From NCBI GenBank assembly GCA_966080355.1, contig CBHROW010000211.1, positions 1 through 9,728 on the forward strand: 9,728 nt of DNA. The letters are read 5' to 3'. The notes under the pieces are model-generated. The model was not told the DNA's origin. It saw nothing but the letters and a program-made list of their open reading frames with translations, and made no database searches. Within the stretch, counting starts at the first letter, position 1. Each line of letters opens with the position of its first letter. A program made the position numbers and the translations under genes. The stretch is from Chryseosolibacter sp966080355. GTDB lineage: Bacteria; Bacteroidota; Bacteroidia; Cytophagales; Cyclobacteriaceae. Positions 5,895-9,728 of the stretch are shown here, one piece after another.

Positions 5895-6623
5895 TTGAAA
5901 CGTCTGCTTCTCATCTTGTACACGGTTTGGGTTTTTCTCGTCTTCACCGTCTTCATGCTGCTGTTCCTTCCCGGTCTCGTGCTTCCGTTCTTCTTTGGAC
6001 TTGAAGCCGGACGCATCGGATATTTTTTCCTCCACATCTGGAGCTGGATCTTCAGCAAACTCACTTTTATACGTTACGAATTCTACGGCCGGGAAAACAT
6101 AAAAAAAGGAAAGAGCTACATCTTCGTCAGCAATCACACTTCGTTTCTCGATCTCCCCGGTATCCGCATGACAATTCCGGGACAGTTCAGACCACTTGCA
6201 AAAAAAGAATTGAAAAAAATTCCCGTGTTCGGATGGATTGCCCAGGGCGCTACGATTATTGTTGATCGTTCTTCACCAGAGAGCCGCAAGAAAAGTATAG
6301 ACAGGTTGAAGTACGTGCTCAAGCAGGGAATTTCAATTTTACTTTTTGCCGAAGGAACACAAAATCGCACCAAAGAAGTTTTGCAGCCTTTTCACGATGG
6401 CGCTTTCAGAATCGCAGTAGATACACAACAACCGATCATTCCAATGGTGGTTATCGGTGCCGGCAAACTCATGCCCCCCGGAACCATCGACCTCAAACCC
6501 GGAACAATCAGAATTTATGTTGGCCCCGAAATCCCAACGGATGGACTAACAGGCAAAGAGGTTCCGACTCTCAAACAAAAAACGTTCGAGGTGATGAAGG
6601 AAATGATTGTGACGAATAGGTGA
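5895..6623 (+). CDS. 1-acyl-sn-glycerol-3-phosphate acyltransferase, PlsC-type (second copy)
   Basis: This 242-residue PlsC-superfamily acyltransferase is clearly diverged from the upstream copy. It opens with a basic residue pair and a long hydrophobic segment (about 4-35), plus a second at about 42-58. Motif I is His81-Asp86 in SNHTSFLDLP. KKELKKIPVFGW (103-114) is followed by GATIIVDRSS (118-127, with Arg125). Motif III is FAEGT (151-155), with Ala replacing the usual Pro. HDGAF (167-171) and IIPMVV (181-186) follow. Likely substrate is lysophosphatidic acid, but lysophospholipid or lipid A-type acceptors cannot be excluded. The start is a TTG at 5895, chosen because it gives the natural MKRLLLILYTVWVF anchor; the first in-frame Met (residue 21) would cut the anchor. 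It lies 12 bases after gatC, so it is probably the last gene of the operon. Confidence 0.88.
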   Translation: MKRLLLILYTVWVFLVFTVFMLLFLPGLVLPFFFGLEAGRIGYFFLHIWSWIFSKLTFIRYEFYGRENIKKGKSYIFVSNHTSFLDLPGIRMTIPGQFRPLAKKELKKIPVFGWIAQGATIIVDRSSPESRKKSIDRLKYVLKQGISILLFAEGTQNRTKEVLQPFHDGAFRIAVDTQQPIIPMVVIGAGKLMPPGTIDLKPGTIRIYVGPEIPTDGLTGKEVPTLKQKTFEVMKEMIVTNR

Positions 6624-6675
6624 CGAAGGTCTTCCTGAAACCGGTTTGCCGGTCGCCAGAAATCCGGTAACGAGC

Positions 6676-6706
6676 TTGACACCGCTCTTCTTGTCGCCTA
6701 CCTTCG
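6676..6706 (+). promoter_or_regulatory. Candidate promoter of the four-helix membrane protein gene
   Basis: TTG (6676-6678), 20 bases, then TACCTTCG (6699-6706), one mismatch from TAnnTTTG. The spacing is as expected for Bacteroidetes. The element ends 21 bases before the TTG start at 6728 and supports separate transcription of that gene from the lipid cluster. Confidence 0.45.
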
Positions 6707-6727
6707 CCTCATAATCACACGCATCCC

Positions 6728-7183
6728 TTGAAAGCAGCTCGCACAACACTGAATATTCTATTCCTCGCGATCTTCATTCCAATGGTCGCGTTTGGAGTAT
6801 TGGTGACGTATTTGTTGACATCAGGAGATCTATCAACTTCACCAGAGCTCAAAAATCTATTCAACCTCCTGGTGCCTGCAATATTTTTGTTCGCGATCGT
6901 TATTGCCAATGCGATCGCACGGAGACAACTGAATGCGATCGACAAAAGCGATTCGCTCGAAAGCAAATTGAAAAAATATCAAACTGTCATGCTGATCCGG
7001 CTCGCTGCACTCGAGGTTGCCGCACTATTTTCTTCAGCCGCAGTTTTGATTACTGGCCAGATGTATTACCTGGCGGGAACATTGGTCGCGATGATACTTT
7101 TTTACACCGTACGGCCTTCTGTGGGCAATATGGTTAATGACCTTTCACTATCGCAAGGTGAAAAAATGCAGTTGGAGGCTTGA
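6728..7183 (+). CDS. Conserved membrane protein of unknown function, four predicted helices
   Basis: This 151-residue protein has four hydrophobic stretches: about 8-30 (LNILFLAIFIPMVAFGVLV), 43-64, 88-110 and 113-129. A charged loop RRQLNAIDKSDSLESKLKKYQ lies between helices 2 and 3. The tail ends LSLSQGEKMQLEA. The overall plan, with two pairs of helices and a 'LxxKLxxYQ' loop before an arginine-bearing third helix (LIRLAALEVAALFS), resembles small membrane proteins often seen in Bacteroidetes. No catalytic motif is visible and I assign no function. The start is a TTG at 6728, preceded by a good promoter match; the next in-frame Met is residue 19, inside helix 1, and would truncate it. It ends two bases before the convergent L,D-transpeptidase stop, with no hairpin terminator between them. 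Confidence 0.75.
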   Translation: MKAARTTLNILFLAIFIPMVAFGVLVTYLLTSGDLSTSPELKNLFNLLVPAIFLFAIVIANAIARRQLNAIDKSDSLESKLKKYQTVMLIRLAALEVAALFSSAAVLITGQMYYLAGTLVAMILFYTVRPSVGNMVNDLSLSQGEKMQLEA

Positions 7184-7185
7184 CA

Positions 7186-7950
7186 TTAGTCCGCTAACTC
7201 ATAGGCTCCGTCTTTCCTTACACGCACAGGTTTCACCAATTTCGTCTTTTCAAAATCATCATAAATTGATCTCAAATTTCGCCAGAAGCTGCGGTGTTCC
7301 GTTGAAGCGGATTGCAGAAAATCGTTAGAGAGGTGCGATGGAAAAATATGGATGGGGATTTCTTTCTGTCCGTTATTCCTTGCCTCGACTGCGAAGATGT
7401 ACAACTCTTTGATCTTATCGTCCGTGATCGGAACGCAACCAATCGTGACACAATTGCCATGAATGTAAATGGCTCCGCCAGGATTTTTCTTGTCGCTGAG
7501 GATCTTGTCGGAGGCATTGGGGTAACTCACGCCAAGCGATAGATGAAAATTGCTTTGCGGATTGAAATGGTTAATGTGATAAACGCCTTCCGGAATTTGA
7601 AGATCACCCTCCTTCCGTTTAGGGCCGAGCGAACCTGAAGTTGCACAAAACCTGTAGGTTAAAAGTTTTTTAAACGTTGTCTTTTTTTGTTCGCGGATCC
7701 ACACTTCCACATGCTGTTCTTTTTTGAAGACACGGATAAACAAGTTAAACCCGTTATACAGGATGCCCGCTCGCTCAAAATATCCTTTAACAACTGATTC
7801 TTTTTCAGCATAAGCATCCTTCACGCGATCGAATTTCAATTGATTTTCCTTGAAACCGGGAACTGCGTCCACATCCAACCGCTCCGGATCAGTCGGTTTA
7901 AAAAATCCATCCGCCATCATCAAAAATCCAATTATCAAAAGTAATTTCAT
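7186..7950 (-). CDS. L,D-transpeptidase-family (YkuD domain) murein enzyme, YafK/DpaA-like
   Basis: The family acts on peptidoglycan stem peptides through a catalytic cysteine: forming L,D-crosslinks, attaching proteins to meso-diaminopimelate, or (YafK/DpaA) removing attached lipoprotein. The 254-residue protein begins with a short hydrophobic signal-like segment (MKLLLIIGFLMMADG), implying export to the periplasm. The YkuD core spans about residues 68-205. Conserved elements are KRKEGDLQIPEGVY (111-124) and the active site IYIHGNCVTIGCVPITDD (161-178), with His164 and Cys172. The HGNCV-IGC form, instead of the SHGC-R form of classical Ldts, points to the YafK subgroup. Peptidoglycan chemistry is well supported, but the exact reaction is not. 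ATG at 7950; an exact TAnnTTTG match lies at 7987-7994 on the same strand. It is divergent from the sensor kinase across 43 bases. Confidence 0.88.
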   Translation of the reverse strand: MKLLLIIGFLMMADGFFKPTDPERLDVDAVPGFKENQLKFDRVKDAYAEKESVVKGYFERAGILYNGFNLFIRVFKKEQHVEVWIREQKKTTFKKLLTYRFCATSGSLGPKRKEGDLQIPEGVYHINHFNPQSNFHLSLGVSYPNASDKILSDKKNPGGAIYIHGNCVTIGCVPITDDKIKELYIFAVEARNNGQKEIPIHIFPSHLSNDFLQSASTEHRSFWRNLRSIYDDFEKTKLVKPVRVRKDGAYELAD

Positions 7951-7986
7951 CGACCAAGGTGTCTATCGACTGTTGTGAAGTTCGCA

Positions 7987-7994
7987 CAAATTTA
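7987..7994 (-). promoter_or_regulatory. Candidate -7 element of the L,D-transpeptidase promoter
   Basis: The minus strand reads TAAATTTG, an exact match to TAnnTTTG, 36 bases upstream of the ATG at 7950. No TTG lies at the standard upstream spacing. The element touches the start codon of the divergent kinase gene, so the two genes' control regions overlap. Confidence 0.4.
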
Positions 7995-8767
7995 TGACAA
8001 CAACCAGCTACTTTTTTCTGGCCGCGATGGCCTTGAGCGCGGTCACCTTCTGTTTTTTAATCTGGAAAAATCTATTACTTCGTCACAAGCTTCGGATCAG
8101 GCAACAAAGGCTCGATAACCGGGAATTCGAGCTCATCAGTAACATTGTTGAACAAGAACGAACACGCATATCGACTGAATTGCATGATGAGCTCGGTTCT
8201 CTCTTGAGTATCATTTATCTCGATCTCGAACTTGTTACGCATGAATCTTCGTCACTGTCGCCAGAAGCAGAAAGTCATCTCATCAAAGTCAGGCAGAATT
8301 TGAAGCGGATTATCGAAACCATTCGCAACAACATCTGGAACTTGTCTTCCCAGATGTTCGACAAGATGGATCTTGCATTTGCGTTGCGGGAGTTATGCCA
8401 CAAATTCGATCGCTATAAAGGCACAAACGTGTCGTTTGTACAAAGTGGAATAATGTTTCTGCTTTCAGAAAAAAATAAGCTGCACTTGTTTAGAATTTCG
8501 CAGGAGTTGCTGACGAACGCCATCAAACACTCTTCAGCGTGGAATATTTCAGTGCATTTGCATTGGGAAAATGATCGTCAACTTTCGATTACCGTAGAAG
8601 ATGACGGAGTTGCTGGAGTCAGCCCGGTGAGCGGGCCCGGCATGGGCCTCAACAACATCATTCAGCGGGCAAACTATGTCGGAGCTAATGTGAGTCAGGA
8701 AAAATTACACAAAGGGCATCGAACGATCATATCGCTAACCCAGGATACCGTTCTCATACGCATATGA
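7994..8767 (+). CDS. Sensor histidine kinase, NarL/DegS type (HisKA_3), with one membrane span
   Basis: A 257-residue kinase with a single N-terminal transmembrane segment (about 5-27), no visible periplasmic sensor domain, and a short linker helix (28-52). The HisKA_3 dimerisation and phosphoacceptor domain follows (about 53-120), with the H-box ERTRISTELHDELGS and phosphorylated His64. The HATPase_c domain (about 160-250) has an N-box ELLTNAIKHS (171-180, Asn175), a G1 box EDDG (202-205) and a G2 region GPGMGLNNI (214-222). All ATP-binding motifs look intact, so it should be active. HisKA_3 kinases pair with NarL/LuxR-type regulators, and exactly such a gene lies opposite, with its 3' end overlapping this one by 33 bases. 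The signal is unknown; with so little outside the membrane it probably senses through the membrane or cytosol. ATG start; upstream in-frame extension is not supported. Confidence 0.92.
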   Translation: MTTTSYFFLAAMALSAVTFCFLIWKNLLLRHKLRIRQQRLDNREFELISNIVEQERTRISTELHDELGSLLSIIYLDLELVTHESSSLSPEAESHLIKVRQNLKRIIETIRNNIWNLSSQMFDKMDLAFALRELCHKFDRYKGTNVSFVQSGIMFLLSEKNKLHLFRISQELLTNAIKHSSAWNISVHLHWENDRQLSITVEDDGVAGVSPVSGPGMGLNNIIQRANYVGANVSQEKLHKGHRTIISLTQDTVLIRI

Positions 8768-9364
8768 AATAAGCTGCGCTACATTGCTGGTATGTGTCTT
8801 TTGCAGCATGTCTTCGCGATAACTGTTGATGGTGCTCTCTTTCAATTGAAGTCGTTCGGAGATCTCTTTGCTCGACCGACCGATCTTGAGCAGCAGCAGA
8901 ATTTGGGCCTCGCGTTTGCTGAATGCGATGGCCGGAACATCCGATGATGGCAGCAGCGCAAGCTTGAGGCTTTCAGGAATGTATTGCTTTCCGCTAAGCA
9001 CAGTACTCACAGCGTCCTTGATTTCTTCGGCTGCAGTTGTCTTCAAAAAGAAACTGTGCACGCCCGATTTCACCAGGTTCTTGATCATCGCCTCTCCGTT
9101 GTATTGTGTCACGATCAAGACTTTCACGCGCGGATGGTTTTTCAAAATGTGCTGAGCGATCTCAACCCCGCTCATCTCCGGCAAACCGATATCGAGCAGA
9201 ACGATGTTGATCTGACGCAAGCCGAGAATATGAATAGCATCGGTTCCTGTTCCCGCCTGATAGATCCTGATGTCAGGAAAATGTTGCCTGAGAATAAGCG
9301 CGAGTCCTTCGCGAACCAACTCCTGGTCTTCGACAATAAGGGCAGAAACGAACGAGGTAGCCAT
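8735..9364 (-). CDS. NarL/LuxR-family response regulator
   Basis: A 209-residue two-domain regulator. The receiver domain (about 6-122) has the acidic pair Glu12-Asp13 (IVEDQ), phosphoacceptor Asp58 (VLLDIGLPEMSG), Thr86 (IVTQYNG) and Lys108 (FFLKT), so it should be phosphorylated normally. A linker leads to a C-terminal LuxR-type helix-turn-helix (about 147-209) with FSKREAQILLLLKIGRSSKEI and LKESTINSYREDML, which binds DNA. The likely kinase partner is the convergent HisKA_3 sensor kinase. The ATG at 9364 gives the standard start just before the first strand. Its leader contains a perfect 18-bp palindrome 6 bases upstream of the start codon, and a promoter match lies about 93 bases upstream. 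This suggests autoregulation or control of translation, which is an inference. Targets unknown. Confidence 0.94.
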   Translation of the reverse strand: MATSFVSALIVEDQELVREGLALILRQHFPDIRIYQAGTGTDAIHILGLRQINIVLLDIGLPEMSGVEIAQHILKNHPRVKVLIVTQYNGEAMIKNLVKSGVHSFFLKTTAAEEIKDAVSTVLSGKQYIPESLKLALLPSSDVPAIAFSKREAQILLLLKIGRSSKEISERLQLKESTINSYREDMLQKTHTSNVAQLISYAYENGILG

Positions 9365-9370
9365 ACGTGA

Positions 9371-9388
9371 GTATTTTCATGAAAATAC
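9371..9388. promoter_or_regulatory. Perfect 18-bp palindrome next to the response regulator start
   Basis: GTATTTTCATGAAAATAC is identical to its reverse complement over all 18 bases. It lies 6 bases upstream of the response regulator ATG and downstream of its candidate promoter. As DNA it is a plausible operator for a dimeric regulator, perhaps the encoded protein itself. As RNA it could form a 7-bp stem with a CATG loop next to the start codon. Which of these applies cannot be told from sequence. Confidence 0.55.
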
Positions 9389-9456
9389 CTGAAAAACGTG
9401 CACAGTCGCAATACCTGATTTATGAGGTCCATTGCCTCGAACATCCTATCGACACA

Positions 9457-9486
9457 CAACCATATCGTTGACTAATTTTTTGCAAA
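9457..9486 (-). promoter_or_regulatory. Candidate response regulator promoter
   Basis: On the minus strand TTTG (9486-9483) is followed after 18 bases by TATGGTTG (9464-9457), one mismatch from TAnnTTTG. Transcription would start near 9450, giving a leader of about 85 bases that includes the palindrome at 9371-9388. Confidence 0.45.
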
Positions 9487-9567
9487 GGCTGAAAAATTTT
9501 GTTGACAAAAACCGGAATAATGCGGATCGATATCACCCGTATTTATTCGGTTTCACGTTCTGCATTC

Positions 9568-9598
9568 TTGACAACGCAACTGGCGCGCCCTACACTTG
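9568..9598 (+). promoter_or_regulatory. Strong promoter match ahead of the candidate small RNA
   Basis: TTG (9568-9570), 20 bases, then TACACTTG (9591-9598). This is one mismatch from the Bacteroidetes consensus at ideal spacing. The same bases also read TTGACA, 17 bases, TACACT, close to a classical sigma-70 promoter. The spacer holds the palindrome GGCGCGCC (9582-9589). ACGCAA (9574-9579) and TTGCGT (9596-9601) form an inverted repeat overlapping the -7 element, a possible operator. Confidence 0.55.
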
Positions 9599-9602
9599 CG
9601 TC

Positions 9603-9681
9603 TCAGTTCGGAAGCTGCGTGCCTTTCGAACCTGTGGGCAACTGAACTCTGCTCCGGCAATTTGTCGGGCAGAGTTTTTTT
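9603..9681 (+). ncRNA. Candidate small RNA (or terminated leader), about 79 nt, family unknown
   Basis: Starting about 5 bases after the promoter's -7 element, the transcript would begin directly with TCAGTT (9603-9608). This pairs with AACTGA (9640-9645). Inside it, CGGAAG (9609-9614) pairs with CTTTCG (9623-9628), with one G-U pair, around an 8-base loop CTGCGTGC. The two helices stack on the 5' side and leave an 11-base unpaired 3' segment, AACCTGTGGGC. An intrinsic terminator follows at once. There is no start codon inside. Promoter, structured body and terminator fit together in under 120 bases, which supports a free-standing RNA gene. An alternative is the leader or attenuator of a gene beyond the window. 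I could not match it to a known family. Confidence 0.5.
9645..9681 (+). terminator. Intrinsic (rho-independent) terminator
   Basis: AACTCTGC (9645-9652) pairs with GCAGAGTT (9669-9676), enclosing an inner helix CCGGC / GTCGG (9654-9658 with 9664-9668, one G-U pair). Seven T residues (9675-9681) follow. It is the only textbook intrinsic terminator I see in the window. It works only for plus-strand transcription. Confidence 0.85.
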
Positions 9682-9728
9682 ATGGAACTGGCGGACTGGG
9701 GGTTATGAGTTATGTGTGTGGTGTAGTA

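Larger units (their letters stand above)
9365..9728. other. Gene-free right end: control region plus candidate small RNA
   Basis: No protein-coding gene is supported here. From left to right it contains the regulator leader with a palindrome (9371-9388), a minus-strand promoter match (9457-9486), and an inverted repeat CCGGAATAA / TTATTCGG (9512-9520 and 9543-9550, one bulged base). Then come a plus-strand promoter (9568-9598), a folded transcript and an intrinsic terminator (9645-9681). The last 47 bases (from 9682) are G- and T-rich with a short TTATG repeat and no recognisable gene start. Confidence 0.6.

Noticed and set aside
6640..6653. Hairpin ACCGG-TTTG-CCGGT after the second acyltransferase
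   Set aside because: Only a 5-bp stem with no following T run, so it is not supported as a terminator.
7951..7993. A sigma-type promoter for the kinase gene in the 43-base divergent gap
   Set aside because: No plus-strand sequence there or just upstream matches TAnnTTTG with acceptable spacing.
9601..9645. Possible SRP (4.5S) RNA because of a GTTCGGAAG stretch resembling the GGAA loop region
   Set aside because: The two symmetric internal loops and the downstream AAGCAGCC-type signature of domain IV are missing. In the best fold the GGAA is part of a helix, not a tetraloop.

Overview
The window looks like a chromosomal segment of a Bacteroidota bacterium, probably from the Cytophagales side. 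The signs are: start sites with no clear Shine-Dalgarno; several sequences matching the Bacteroidetes-type promoter (TTG or TTTG about 18-20 bases before TAnnTTTG); and protein families with a Bacteroidetes flavour (NRDE/TANGO2 protein, YafK-like L,D-transpeptidase, minimal NarL-type sensor kinase). Base composition is moderate and even. There is no tRNA, rRNA, CRISPR array, phage gene or intact mobile element. Most genes are housekeeping or envelope and lipid genes.

Layout. On the minus strand at the left edge, an NRDE/TANGO2-family gene (948-181) runs into the 5' end of a probable alpha/beta hydrolase that leaves the window; their stop and start codons overlap. Next come minus-strand ribonuclease HII (1809-1201) and, divergent from it, a Nudix hydrolase (1958-2515). 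A 469-base gene-free stretch follows. It holds imperfect inverted repeats that look like the ends of a decayed or miniature transposable element. Then comes a tight plus-strand cluster (2985-6623): hotdog acyl-CoA thioesterase, secreted M24 metallopeptidase homologue, PlsC-type acyltransferase, GatC (overlapping the acyltransferase by 59 bases), and a second PlsC-type acyltransferase. A four-helix membrane protein of unknown function (6728-7183) ends two bases from a convergent L,D-transpeptidase gene (7950-7186). Last is a two-component pair, a sensor kinase (7994-8767) and a NarL/LuxR-type response regulator (9364-8735). These are arranged tail to tail with overlapping 3' ends, not as an operon.

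How the genes relate. The thioesterase and the two acyltransferases all act on fatty-acyl groups, so the 3-6.6 kb cluster is plausibly a lipid and envelope operon with gatC embedded in it. The kinase and regulator are probably cognate, but the sequence does not show their signal.

The most unusual region is the gene-free right end (9365-9728). A perfect 18-bp palindrome lies just upstream of the response regulator start, and that gene has a candidate promoter further up. On the opposite strand, a very good promoter match is followed within about 5 bases by a compact two-hairpin structure ending in a textbook intrinsic terminator. This looks like an independent small RNA gene of about 79 nt, or a terminated leader. 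I could not assign it to a known RNA family.
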